A DNA stretch of 64,000 nucleotides from Streptomyces sp. NBC_01431 (GTDB taxonomy: Bacteria; Actinomycetota; Actinomycetes; Streptomycetales; Streptomycetaceae). The position numbers and the translations under genes are program-made. Numbering within the stretch: the stretch's first letter is position 1; the number at the start of each line of letters is the position of its first letter. The stretch covers positions 992,001 to 1,056,000 of the forward strand of contig NZ_CP109496.1 of the NCBI RefSeq assembly GCF_036231355.1, in the 5' to 3' direction. Below are positions 1-8,809 of the stretch, piece by piece. The notes under the pieces were generated by a model. It made no database searches and was not told where the DNA came from. It saw only the letters and a program-made list of their open reading frames with translations.

Positions 1-409
1 GAAAGCCGGACGACGCCGGATGCTCGGACAGTTCGGCCAGCCGAAGCGCGTCGGGATGCCGGATCAGCTCTCCCAGGAGGCCATGGCCGGAAGGCAACTC
101 ACCGATCCGTTGCCGCAGTTCGTCGTCGATGCCCACGGGCAGGAACTCCGACAGGCGTTGTCCCTGCCCGATCACGCCCAGAGCCCCGTACTCCGCGTCG
201 ACCAGCACCACCGCGGCCTCCACGATGCCGCGCAGCACCTGCGGCAGGTCCAGCTCCCGCCCCACCGAAAGCACGGCTTCCAGCAGGTTGTGCAGCCGGT
301 CCCGTGTGCCGCGCACGGCATTGATCCGTACCTGGAGCTCGTCGAGAAGGTCGTCCAGCCGTAGCCTGCCCGGCTGACCTGCGGTGCTGTCCCGCTCCTG
401 CGCGTTCAA
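1..409 (-). CDS. GAF-domain sensor histidine kinase, DevS/DosS-like (N-terminal part, runs off the left edge)
   Basis: The reverse strand reads a DevS/DosS-type N-terminus: a helix beginning LDDLLDELQVRINAVRGTRD, then a GAF domain with LLEAVLSVGRELDLPQVL, LVDAEYGALGVIG and PSGHGLLGELIRHP. In this family the GAF domains sense redox state or oxygen (heme in mycobacteria), and a C-terminal kinase phosphorylates a DevR-type regulator. Only about 136 residues lie in the window, so the heme ligand, kinase core and partner regulator cannot be seen. The frame has an upstream stop near 450 and no ATG or GTG; the TTG at 407-409 is the best start, behind a weak G-rich Shine-Dalgarno. It is the likely master sensor of the dormancy-type island that follows (inference from content). 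Confidence 0.85.
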   Translation of the reverse strand, partial: MNAQERDSTAGQPGRLRLDDLLDELQVRINAVRGTRDRLHNLLEAVLSVGRELDLPQVLRGIVEAAVVLVDAEYGALGVIGQGQRLSEFLPVGIDDELRQRIGELPSGHGLLGELIRHPDALRLAELSEHPASSGF

Positions 410-613
410 GGGTTCGCCCCCACCAGCTAGAGCAGCAGATGTACGTGCTTGCTCTCACGGTAGCGCTGGATGGCTCGGAAGCCCGCCTGGACGGCGAGCA
501 CGGCCGGTAATGGTCCAGGCGTCCGGGCCGGCGGCCCCGGTCACGGTGCGGCCACGGCGCGGGGTGTCCACCGCGGAGCCGTGCCCTGGTTCCGGTCCTC
601 GGCGGCCGGCGAG

Positions 614-1486
614 TCAGCCGTGCTGCGGCACCACCGCCACCGGGCACGCGGCGTGTTGCAGCACCGCGTGGCCGGTCCGGCTCAGTTGGACTCCGAAGCC
701 CTTGTTCCGGCGCGCGCCGATGACCAGGAGGTCGGCGGCCGCCGACCGTTCCACCAGCACCCGGTGGGTATGACCTTCGACCGCGACCGTCCTGGTCCGC
801 ACCTCGGGGTGCCGGTCCCGGGCGACGCGCAGCGCATCGTCGAGTTCCGCCATGGCCTTCTCCTCGTCGAGATCCCCTGTCCTCGGGCCCGACGACAGGG
901 GAGCGAAGCGCCCCCGTGCGGGACCGCGCCACGTGCGGACCGCGTCGAGGGCGCTCCCCCTGGTCATCGCTTCCTGGAAGGCGAACTCGACTGCTGAGGA
1001 GTTCCGGTCCGGGTGTCCCACACCCAGCAGGATCCGCTCGTGCCGCCCGTCCACGGCCACCTCGTCGCCGCGCACGACGACCACCGGGCATACCGCCCAG
1101 GAGGTGACCCCAAGGCCGACGGATCCGAGGAGAACGCCTGCGATGGCCCCCCGGCCCCGCGAACCGACGACGACGGCGGAGGCAAGCTCGCTCTCCCGCA
1201 GCAGCGCTTCCGTGGGCTCCTGCGGAAGGACCGCGCACGTGGTGCTGATGCCGGGCCTGCGGCTCTGGGCCCGCGCGCTCGCCTCGCTGAGCAGGGCATC
1301 CGCCAACGCCCGGTCCGAGGCGTGCGGCGCGCCGTAGTCGTAGGCGGCACCTTCGTAGTGCTCCCACAGGGACGCGTACACGATCCGAATCGGAAGACCG
1401 CGCCGGGTGGCCTCGTCGGCCGCCCAGTCCACCGCGCGCAGGCTCTGCTCCGAGCCGTCCACTCCGACGACCAGGGGGTGCTCCAT
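614..1486 (-). CDS. universal stress protein, two UspA domains (group A)
   Basis: Tandem UspA protein of 290 residues. Domain 1 starts HPLVVGVDGSEQSLRAVDW and carries an intact nucleotide-binding loop, GSRGRGAIAGVLLGSVG (G-2x-G-9x-G-S), then CPVVVVRG. Domain 2 ends GARRNKGFGVQLSRTGHAVL and CPVAVVPQ; its loop lacks the canonical spacing and probably does not bind ATP the same way. GGGAGAAC lies just ahead of the ATG. USPs are cytoplasmic and bind ATP or cAMP; they are induced in growth arrest, and the biochemical output here is unknown. It resembles the USPs at 17377, 29819 and 32605 and is divergent from the HAD/GH65 operon, with GGGCC/GGCCC palindromes between. Confidence 0.93.
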   Translation of the reverse strand: MEHPLVVGVDGSEQSLRAVDWAADEATRRGLPIRIVYASLWEHYEGAAYDYGAPHASDRALADALLSEASARAQSRRPGISTTCAVLPQEPTEALLRESELASAVVVGSRGRGAIAGVLLGSVGLGVTSWAVCPVVVVRGDEVAVDGRHERILLGVGHPDRNSSAVEFAFQEAMTRGSALDAVRTWRGPARGRFAPLSSGPRTGDLDEEKAMAELDDALRVARDRHPEVRTRTVAVEGHTHRVLVERSAAADLLVIGARRNKGFGVQLSRTGHAVLQHAACPVAVVPQHG

Positions 1487-1732
1487 GACCTGTTCTCCCT
1501 TCGGACCGCGCCGGACGTGGCGCGAGGTGGGCGACGCCCACGACGAACGAGCTGTAGCCGGAGATCGTCAACGCCCGAGCGCTCCCGCGCCGAATAGGAT
1601 GAGGGCGTCCGTGCGGCTTCCTCCGGCCCGGCACCGCACGGTGCCATCTCCAGGAGACACCCGGCGACCATGGCGCGCAGTGGGCCGTCCGGGCCAAACC
1701 CGGTACCGTTCGACTTCCTCCGGCGCCGGCTC

Positions 1733-1747
1733 GGGCCCTCATGGCCC
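1733..1747. promoter_or_regulatory. GGGCC-N5-GGCCC palindrome between divergent genes
   Basis: GGGCC and GGCCC half-sites are separated by five bases. A related pair (GGGCC, GTCCG, GGCC) lies at 1682-1695. The site sits between the divergent USP (614-1486) and the 51-residue ORF/HAD/GH65 operon. It resembles the better GGGAC/GTCCC dyads at 10667-10752. Binding by a DevR-like regulator is inferred; GC-rich palindromes arise often by chance in this DNA. Confidence 0.3.
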
Positions 1748-1820
1748 TTCGTCAGGGCCCACCGGCACCTGCTCGCCGTCCGGCCGCCGCGGCACGATGC
1801 ACATGGAGGAGGTGGTCATC

Positions 1821-1976
1821 ATGCTCCGATCGATCACCACGGGCCCGGACGGCCCGCTCACCCCGCCCACCCACCTGGACGGATATCCGGCCGAGGTCTT
1901 GGGCCCGGACGACCACGAGGGAGGCCGCAACGACCGGCTGCTCGGCCTCATCGCCCACGCCGCCGAGCCGCAGTGA
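1821..1976 (+). CDS. small conserved-looking protein coupled to the HAD gene
   Basis: This 51-residue ORF starts at an ATG preceded by a strong GGAGGAGGTGG Shine-Dalgarno at 1806-1815. Its TGA stop shares bases with the GTG start of the HAD gene (GTGA overlap), which argues for real translation and coupling. The product is proline- and charge-rich (GYPAEVLGPDDHEGGRNDRL) with no membrane segment, cysteine pair or domain I recognise. It may be a small partner of the sugar-phosphate genes or a coupling leader peptide. Function unknown. Confidence 0.6.
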   Translation: MLRSITTGPDGPLTPPTHLDGYPAEVLGPDDHEGGRNDRLLGLIAHAAEPQ

Positions 1977-2710
1977 TCTCCCGCGCGTTGCACGGCATCC
2001 GCGCCGTGGTGTTCGACACCGACGGAGTGATCACCGACTCCGCGCATGTACACGCCGAAGCCTGGAAGGCGGCCTTCGACGCCCACCTCCGGCGCGATCC
2101 GCCCGAGGACCCCGCCCAGCGCAGGCCGTTCGACACGGGCGGCGACTACCTCACGTACGTCGACGGCAAGTCGCGCCTCGACGGCGCGGCGGCCTTCCTG
2201 GCCTCCCGCGGCCTGCCGACGGACCCCAGGACGGTCGCGGCGGTAGCCGCGGACAAGGAGCTGCGGTACGTCCGCCGGCTGCGGGCAGGCGGCATCGACG
2301 CATACCCGGGCACGGTCCGGCTGCTGCGGGTGCTGCGGGAGGAGGGGGTCCGCCTCGCCGCAGCTTCGGCCTCACGTCACGCGCGGGAGCTCCTCACACA
2401 CGCCGGCGTCCTGAACCTGTTCGAGGTCCTGGTGGACGGCGCGGAAATGGCCCGGCTCGGGCTTCCGGGCAAGCCCGATCCCGCTCTGTTCCTGGAAGCC
2501 GCCCGACGGCTGGCGGTCCCCGTACCGCGGACCGCCGTCGTGGAGGACGCCCTGGCCGGAGTCGAAGCCGGCCGGCGCGGCCGGTTCGGCCTGGTCGTCG
2601 GAGTGGACCGGACGCAAGGGCCGGGAACGGGAGACGCGCTGCTCAAGCACGGGGCCGACCTGGTCGTACGCGACCTGGGCGAGTTGCTGACGGAGGGGAG
2701 CGCGGCATGA
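1973..2710 (+). CDS. HAD-superfamily beta-phosphoglucomutase-like hydrolase
   Basis: A 245-residue HAD protein. Motif I is VVFDTDGVITDS, with the nucleophile and acid Asp pair (here DxD with Thr between). Motif II is AAASAS, the motif III Lys is in GKPDP, and motif IV is VVEDALAGVEAG. A helical cap follows motif I (residues 20-90), as in beta-PGM. The family converts beta-glucose 1-phosphate, the product of inverting GH65 phosphorolysis, to glucose 6-phosphate, and the next gene is a GH65 enzyme, so that role fits well. The GTG start overlaps the upstream small ORF stop, and its own TGA overlaps the GH65 ATG (ATGA). A generic sugar phosphatase is the alternative. Confidence 0.85.
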   Translation: MISRALHGIRAVVFDTDGVITDSAHVHAEAWKAAFDAHLRRDPPEDPAQRRPFDTGGDYLTYVDGKSRLDGAAAFLASRGLPTDPRTVAAVAADKELRYVRRLRAGGIDAYPGTVRLLRVLREEGVRLAAASASRHARELLTHAGVLNLFEVLVDGAEMARLGLPGKPDPALFLEAARRLAVPVPRTAVVEDALAGVEAGRRGRFGLVVGVDRTQGPGTGDALLKHGADLVVRDLGELLTEGSAA

Positions 2711-5187
2711 CGGACCGGGTCTGGCGATACGAGGGATACGACCCCGCCCAGGAGCAGCTGCGGGAAGCCCTGTGCACCCTCGGCAACGGTTACTTCGCCA
2801 CGCGAGGGGCCTTCCCGGAGTGCGCCGCGGACGCCGTCCACTATCCCGCCACCTACGCGGCGGGCTGCTACAACCGTCTCACGTCCACGGTGGCCGGCCG
2901 CGAGGTCGCGAACGAGGACCTGGTCAACCTTCCGAATTGGCTGTCCTTCCGCTTCCGGCTCCCGCACGACGCGTGGTTCACGCCGGACAGCGGAGCGCTC
3001 CTTTCCCATCGGCTCTCCCTCGACCTCCGGATCGGGGTCCTTGAGCGCGAGTCGCGCTACGCGGTTCCCAGCGGCGGCACGTTGCAGGTGCGCCAGCTCC
3101 GCCTCGTGCACATGGCTGACCCTCATCTCGCCGTCCTGCGAACCGAGTTCACGGCCAGGGGCTGGTCCGGCGAACTGGAGGTGGAGGCCGCGCTCGACGC
3201 GACGGTCACCAATGCCGGCGTCGAGCGCTACCGCGCACTCAACTCCTCCCACCTCACGGGGGTCGACACGGGTACCACGCGCCCCGACACGGTCTGGCTG
3301 CGCTGCCGCACCAGTACCTCCGGTCTGCGTATCGGCATGGCGCAGCGCATCACCACCGCCCCGGGAGCGTCCGTGCGGGTGCTCGACGAGACGGACAGGG
3401 CCGTCCAGCGCATCCGCCTGCGCCTGCCGTGCGACCGTGCGGTCACGGTCGACAAGACCGTCGCTCTGCACACCTCGCGGGACCCGGCGATCGCCGACCC
3501 CCTCGACGCAGCCATCGACCGGGTGACCGGCGCGCGGAAGTTTCCGGCGCTGTTGGGCGGACAGCGCCTCGCCTGGCAACACCTGTGGCAGAAGGCCGAA
3601 TTGACCGTGCCGGGGGAAGCGGGACGCATCCTGCGGCTGCACCTCTTCCACGTGCTGCAAACCCTTTCCCCGCACACCGCCGAGCTGGATGTCGGGGTCC
3701 CCGCTCGCGGGCTGCACGGCGAGGCGTACCGGGGTCATGTCTTCTGGGACGAGCTCTTCGTCCTGCCGTATCTCAACCTGCACTTCCCCGAAGTCTCACG
3801 AGCCCTTCTCGGCTATCGCCACGGCCGCCTGGGCGCGGCTCGTGACGCCGCGCGGGCGACCGGCAGGCCGGGTGCGATGTACCCCTGGCAGAGCGGCAGC
3901 GACGGCCGCGAGGAGACCCAGGAGATGCACCTCAACCCGCGTTCCGGACGCTGGCTGCCCGACCACTCACGGCTGCAGCACCACATCGGCTCGGCCGTCG
4001 CGTACAACATCTGGCGGTACGGCGAAGCGACGGGCGACGCGGAGTTCCTGCACACCAAGGGTGCCGAGATGCTGGTGGAGATCGCCCGGTTCTGGGCCGG
4101 TTCCGCCATGTACGACGAAGGTCTCGGCCGCTACCGCATCCGCGGGGTCATGGGCCCCGACGAGTATCACGACGCATATCCCGGCGCGACGGAGCCCGGC
4201 CTCGACGACAACGCCTACACGAACGTCACCGCCGCCTGGGTGCTGGCGCGTGCGGTGGAACTCCTGGCCACGCTGCCCGAACCGTGCCGGCGCGAACTCA
4301 CCGAGCGCGTCGCTCTCGACCCGGACGCCCCGTCCCGCTGGGAGGACATCTCCCGGAAGCTGTACGTCCCCTTCCATGCGGGCGTGATCAGCCAGTTCGA
4401 GGGCTACGCCGACCTGGCCGCGCTGGACTGGGACGACTACCGCGCCCGGTACGGGGACATCCGCAGGCTCGACCGGATCCTGGAGGCCGAGGGAGACACG
4501 GTCAACCGCTACCAGGCGTCGAAGCAGGCCGACGTCCTCATGCTCGGCTACCTCTTCTCGCCGACCGAGCTGCACGAGCTGTTCGCGCGGCTCGGGCACC
4601 GTCTTGACGACGGGATGTGGAGCCGCACGGTGGACTACTACCTGCGCCGCACGAGCCACGGCTCCACCCTCAGCGGTCTCGTGCACGGGTGGGTGCTGGC
4701 CAGGGCCAAGCGGTCCGAGGCCTGGCAGTACGTGCACGAAGCCCTGGAGGGCGACGTGGCCGACGTGCAGGGCGGCACCACGGGCGAGGGAATCCACCTG
4801 GGAGCCATGGCCGGCACACTCGATCTGGTCCAGCGCGGTCTGACCGGCCTGGAGACCCGCGGCGGCGTGCTGCGGCTCGACCCCGTACCGCTGCCCGAAC
4901 TGTCCGAGTACGGGTTCACGATCCGCTTCCGGGGGCACTGGGGCATACGGCTCCAGATGCGGCCGGGACAGCTGCATGTGCACATCCCCTCGTCCGACCG
5001 GGAGCCGGTCGACCTCGATCTGGAGGGCAGGACCCTCTCCCTCCCGCCCGGGGCCACGTGCGAACTGGCGCTCACGGGCCGCACCCCGCCGCTGTCCGGC
5101 CCGTCGGAACCGGCCGGGCAGGGCCGTACGGACCCCGGCGATGCCCCGGTGGCCCCTCCCTCACGAGATCTCCGACGACCACGCTGA
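2707..5187 (+). CDS. glycoside hydrolase family 65 disaccharide phosphorylase (maltose/trehalose/kojibiose type)
   Basis: An 826-residue GH65 enzyme of normal length. An N-terminal beta-sandwich (residues 1 to about 270) is followed by an (alpha/alpha)6 catalytic barrel. The general acid Glu is in VMGPDEYHDAYPG, substrate-binding segments are FWDELFVLPY and YPWQSGSDGRE, and the phosphate loop is RRTSHGSTLS. GH65 enzymes reversibly phosphorolyse alpha-glucobioses to beta-glucose 1-phosphate plus a sugar. Translational coupling (ATGA) to the beta-PGM-like HAD supports channelling to glucose 6-phosphate. The C-terminus has about 30 low-complexity proline-rich residues absent from the paralogue at 33561. 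The acceptor sugar cannot be fixed by eye. Confidence 0.93.
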   Translation: MTDRVWRYEGYDPAQEQLREALCTLGNGYFATRGAFPECAADAVHYPATYAAGCYNRLTSTVAGREVANEDLVNLPNWLSFRFRLPHDAWFTPDSGALLSHRLSLDLRIGVLERESRYAVPSGGTLQVRQLRLVHMADPHLAVLRTEFTARGWSGELEVEAALDATVTNAGVERYRALNSSHLTGVDTGTTRPDTVWLRCRTSTSGLRIGMAQRITTAPGASVRVLDETDRAVQRIRLRLPCDRAVTVDKTVALHTSRDPAIADPLDAAIDRVTGARKFPALLGGQRLAWQHLWQKAELTVPGEAGRILRLHLFHVLQTLSPHTAELDVGVPARGLHGEAYRGHVFWDELFVLPYLNLHFPEVSRALLGYRHGRLGAARDAARATGRPGAMYPWQSGSDGREETQEMHLNPRSGRWLPDHSRLQHHIGSAVAYNIWRYGEATGDAEFLHTKGAEMLVEIARFWAGSAMYDEGLGRYRIRGVMGPDEYHDAYPGATEPGLDDNAYTNVTAAWVLARAVELLATLPEPCRRELTERVALDPDAPSRWEDISRKLYVPFHAGVISQFEGYADLAALDWDDYRARYGDIRRLDRILEAEGDTVNRYQASKQADVLMLGYLFSPTELHELFARLGHRLDDGMWSRTVDYYLRRTSHGSTLSGLVHGWVLARAKRSEAWQYVHEALEGDVADVQGGTTGEGIHLGAMAGTLDLVQRGLTGLETRGGVLRLDPVPLPELSEYGFTIRFRGHWGIRLQMRPGQLHVHIPSSDREPVDLDLEGRTLSLPPGATCELALTGRTPPLSGPSEPAGQGRTDPGDAPVAPPSRDLRRPR

Positions 5188-5276
5188 TGAGGGGAGCGGA
5201 GGGGCATGCGCCCCTGCGGTCGGCCCGCTGTCGAGGCCCCCCGTTTCCCGAGGTGCGAACGCCCGAGAGGACGGCC

Positions 5277-7940
5277 ATGAACCACTACGTGTACGAGTTC
5301 TCCGAAGGCAGCCGGGACATGGCCGACCTGCTCGGCGGCAAGGGCGCGAACCTCGCCGAGATGACCCGCCTGGGGCTGCCCGTCCCGCCCGGCTTCACCG
5401 TGACGACCACCGCGTGCCGGGCCTTCCTCGCCACCGGCGTCGAACCGCCCGAGCTTGCGGGCGAGGTCGCTCACGCGCTCGCCGCGCTGGAGAGGGCGGC
5501 GGGACGCGGCCTGGGCCGGGCCGGGGACCCGCTGTTGCTCTCGGTCCGCTCCGGCGGCCGCTATTCCATGCCGGGGATGATGGAGACGATCCTCGATATC
5601 GGGCTGTGCGACGCCACCGTGGCCGGGCTGGCCAAGGCGTCCGGGCAGAAGCGCTTCGCCTGGGACTCGTACCGCAGGCTGCTGCAGATGTTCGGCCACA
5701 CGGTCATGGGCGTCGACGGTGAACTCTTCGAGCGGACCCTGGCCGCGCTGAAGGCCGGACGCGGTGTCGCCGGCGACCACGAACTGGACGCCGCGGATCT
5801 CATCCTGCTGACCGAGCAGTTCAAGGCACTCATCCACCGGGAGACCGGCGAGCGGTTCCCCCAGGACCCCGTCGAGCAACTGCACCGTGCCATCCGTGCC
5901 GTGTTCGCGTCCTGGAACGGCGAGCGGGCACGCGTCTACCGCAGGCGCGACCACATTCCCGACGACCTGGGCACCGCCGTGACCGTCCAGGCGATGGTCT
6001 TCGGCAACCTGGGCGAGGACTCCGGGACGGGTGTCGCCTTCACGCGCGACCCGGCCACCGGCGAACGCGGTGTGTACGGCGACTATCTGAGCGATGCCCA
6101 GGGCGAGGACGTCGTCTCGGGTGTCCGCGATGCCGTGCCACTGGCCCGGCTGAAGCAGCTCGCCCCACGTGCCTACGTCGAACTCAGCGACCACCTGCGG
6201 ACGTTGGAGCGGCACTACCAGGATCTGTGCGACGTCGAGTTCACCCTGGAACGCGGCAAGTTGTGGATCCTCCAGACACGCGTCGGCAAACGAACCGCCG
6301 AGGCCGCTTTCCGGATCGCCTACGACCTCCTCGACGAACGCCTCATCGACCGCCACGAAGCGCTGTCGCGCGTCAGCGGCGCGCAGCTCACCCGACTGCT
6401 CTTCCCGTGCTTTGCCACGAGCAACGACGTGGCTCCGCTCGCGACGGGTATCGCCGCCTCGCCTGGCGCGGCCGTGGGCGCCGTCGTCTTCGACTCGGCG
6501 ACCGCGGTGCGCCGCGCGGCCGCGGGAGAGCCCGTCGTTCTCGTCCGCACGGAGACGACGCCCGACGATCTTCCCGGCATGATCGCCGCGCGAGCCGTCC
6601 TGACCACTCGCGGCGGCAAGACCAGCCACGCGGCCGTCGTCGCCCGCGGGATGGGAAGGGTCTGCGTCTGCGGCGCCGAATCCGTGGTGGTCGACCTGGA
6701 ACGCCGTTCGCTGACCACCCGCTCCGGTGTCACAGTCCGCGAGGGCGACACCGTTTCAGTGGACGGGACCGCGGGAACCGTCCATCTCGGCGCCCTGCCG
6801 CTCACCGCCTCCGACGTCGGCCGGGCCCTGGAGTCCGGCGAACGGACCGGGCCGCTGTCCCAAGCCGTCCGACGCGCCCTGTCGCACGCCGACAGGGTCC
6901 GCCGCCTGGAGGTACGGGCCAACGCCGACACCCCCGAGGACGCGGCGCGTGCCCGCCGCTTCGGCGCGCAGGGCATCGGGCTGTGCCGCACGGAGCACAT
7001 GTTCCTCGGCGAACGCAAAGCCCTTGTCGAGGCGGTGATCCTCGCCGACGACGAGGCGGCGCGCGAGCAGGCACTGGCCGCCCTACTGCCACCCCAGCGG
7101 TCGGACTTCACGGCGATCCTGGCCGCGATGGACGGGCTGCCGGTGACCATCCGGCTGCTGGACCCGCCCCTGCACGAATTCCTTCCCGACCGCACGGAAC
7201 TCGCCGTCCGGGTGGCCACCGCCGCGTCCCCCGATCCGCACGACGTCCAGCTCCTGGCCGCCGTCGAGCGCATGCACGAGCGCAACCCCATGCTCGGTCT
7301 GCGCGGCGTGCGGCTCGCCCTCGCCGTACCGGGCCTGGTTGCCGTGCAGGTACGGGCCATCGCGGAGGCCGTCGCCCAGCGAATGCGGGACGGAGGGCAC
7401 CCGCGGGCCGAGATCATGATCCCGCTCGTCGGCGCCGTCGAGGAACTCCGCCTCGTTCGAGCCGAGGTGGAGCGGGTCCTGGCCGAGGTCTCCGGCGAGA
7501 CGGGACAGTCGGTCCGGTGCCCGGTCGGCACCATGATCGAGTTGCCGCGTGCGGCGCTGACGGCCGGCCGCATCGCACAGGCCGCCGACTTCTTCTCCTT
7601 CGGCACGAACGACCTGACCCAGACGACGTGGGGCCTGTCCCGCGACGACGCCGAGGCATCCTTCTTCCCCGGCTACCTGGACAAGGGGATCCTTTCCGGG
7701 TCGCCGTTCGAGACCTTGGACGAGGAGGGCGTCGGCAGACTGATCACCATCGCCGTACGCGAAGGGCGAGCCGCACACCCTCGTCTGACGACGGGCGTGT
7801 GCGGCGAGCACGGCGGAGACCCTGCCTCCATCGACTTCTTCCACCGCGCCGGAATCGACTACGTCTCCTGCTCGCCCTTCCGCGTCCCCTCGGCCCGACT
7901 CGAAGCGGGCCGGGCCGCCCTTGTCGCCAAGCTCCCCTGA
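5277..7940 (+). CDS. ppdK: pyruvate, phosphate dikinase
   Basis: An 887-residue PPDK, full length. The N-terminal nucleotide-binding domain shows LLGGKGANLAEM and SVRSGGRYSMPGMMETILDIG. The central phosphohistidine domain has the catalytic His in GGKTSHAAVVARGMGR. The C-terminal PEP/pyruvate barrel has GIGLCRTEHMF and FGTNDLTQTTWG and ends with the GVCGEHGGDP cysteine region. It interconverts ATP + Pi + pyruvate with AMP + PPi + PEP and could make PEP or save energy using PPi under oxygen limitation. GAGAGGA precedes the ATG, 89 bp after GH65, so it is probably in the same operon. A short remnant of a second ppdK lies at 19668-19822. Confidence 0.96.
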   Translation: MNHYVYEFSEGSRDMADLLGGKGANLAEMTRLGLPVPPGFTVTTTACRAFLATGVEPPELAGEVAHALAALERAAGRGLGRAGDPLLLSVRSGGRYSMPGMMETILDIGLCDATVAGLAKASGQKRFAWDSYRRLLQMFGHTVMGVDGELFERTLAALKAGRGVAGDHELDAADLILLTEQFKALIHRETGERFPQDPVEQLHRAIRAVFASWNGERARVYRRRDHIPDDLGTAVTVQAMVFGNLGEDSGTGVAFTRDPATGERGVYGDYLSDAQGEDVVSGVRDAVPLARLKQLAPRAYVELSDHLRTLERHYQDLCDVEFTLERGKLWILQTRVGKRTAEAAFRIAYDLLDERLIDRHEALSRVSGAQLTRLLFPCFATSNDVAPLATGIAASPGAAVGAVVFDSATAVRRAAAGEPVVLVRTETTPDDLPGMIAARAVLTTRGGKTSHAAVVARGMGRVCVCGAESVVVDLERRSLTTRSGVTVREGDTVSVDGTAGTVHLGALPLTASDVGRALESGERTGPLSQAVRRALSHADRVRRLEVRANADTPEDAARARRFGAQGIGLCRTEHMFLGERKALVEAVILADDEAAREQALAALLPPQRSDFTAILAAMDGLPVTIRLLDPPLHEFLPDRTELAVRVATAASPDPHDVQLLAAVERMHERNPMLGLRGVRLALAVPGLVAVQVRAIAEAVAQRMRDGGHPRAEIMIPLVGAVEELRLVRAEVERVLAEVSGETGQSVRCPVGTMIELPRAALTAGRIAQAADFFSFGTNDLTQTTWGLSRDDAEASFFPGYLDKGILSGSPFETLDEEGVGRLITIAVREGRAAHPRLTTGVCGEHGGDPASIDFFHRAGIDYVSCSPFRVPSARLEAGRAALVAKLP

Positions 7941-8039
7941 AACACGCGACCCACGCAGGGCCGGGGCAGGACGGCCGCGCAGGGCCGACGCGGGTTTTCA
8001 GCCGCTACGAGGCAGGGTGGGGGCGGCGGATCAGGGAGG

Positions 8040-8806
8040 CCGACCGCCGGGCTTCCGTGGAAAGCGCTCCGCAGGAGGCGGGCCGCGGCGAACGCCGCGA
8101 GAGCGGCGCCCGCGGCGAGGCACAGGCCACGCCAGTCCACGGGCACGGTGTGGAGCAGTGACTGCAGGGCCGGGACGTAGAGCGCGGCCGCTCCCAGGAG
8201 CGCAGAACCGGCCACGGACGCGGGCAGGAAGAGGTTCGCCGTGGTCAGCAGGCGGGCCCGCAGGCCGAGGGCCACCCCCAACTGGGCGGCGAGCAGGGAG
8301 AGGAAGAGCACGCTCTGCCACGGCAGGCCGACGGAGCATCGATTCGTCGGTCAGCAACGCCGATGCCTCGGTGAGGTCGGCGTCCGCGGCGACGATGTCT
8401 CCCTCGCCGAGGAGCAGAGTGTCGCCGGGCACGACCAAGGCCGTCGCAACGTCCCGGGCGACGCCGTCGCGCAGCACTCGGGCGTGGGGGGCCGAGAGGG
8501 CGGAGAGCTCGGCGACGGCGCGGTCCGCCCGTACCTCTTGGGCGACCCCGACCGTGGTGTTGACCGCGACCGCCACCGCGATGACAACGGCGTCCGCGTG
8601 GTCGCCAATGGCGATGGTCAGCAGGGCCGCTCCGAGCAGCACCATGATGAGCGGGTCGCGCAGTTGGGCCAGGATCCGAAAACGCAGGGGTGTGGGGCGG
8701 GGCGGTGCGACCTCGTTGCGGCCGTACCGGGAGCGTCGGCGTTCGGCCTCCGCCTCTGTCAGCCCGGCCGCGCTCGCGGCGGCTCGGCGCGCGGCTGTCC
8801 GTCACC
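8040..8806 (-). pseudogene. P-type cation ATPase remnant: N- and C-termini joined, catalytic core deleted
   Basis: From about 8806 downward the reverse strand encodes a cation-ATPase N-terminus (GLTEAEAERRRSRYGRNEV), then the first membrane pair and actuator domain (PLIMVLLGAALLTIAIGDHA; VVPGDTLLLGEGDIVAADAD) up to LLTDES. Near 8335 the frame shifts and the sequence jumps to the last membrane helices (GLPWQSVLFLSLLAAQLGVA and LFLPASVAGSALLGAAALYV). The DKTGT phosphorylation site, nucleotide domain and hinge are gone, roughly two thirds of a normal ~890-residue pump. A stop in frame lies just upstream of the N-terminus. The product cannot pump. This remnant fills most of the interval between ppdK and the next USP. 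Confidence 0.85.
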
Positions 8807-8809
8807 GGC

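Noticed and set aside
99..1742. 547-residue ORF on the reverse strand
   Set aside because: Low-complexity Arg/Gly/Ala text overlapping the kinase and USP genes, which show clear families in other frames; a shadow of GC-rich coding DNA.
2377..3783. 468-residue reverse-strand ORF across the GH65 gene
   Set aside because: Antisense to a well-supported GH65 gene; no family features.
3967..6629. long reverse ORFs across GH65 and ppdK
   Set aside because: Antisense shadows caused by third-position GC bias.
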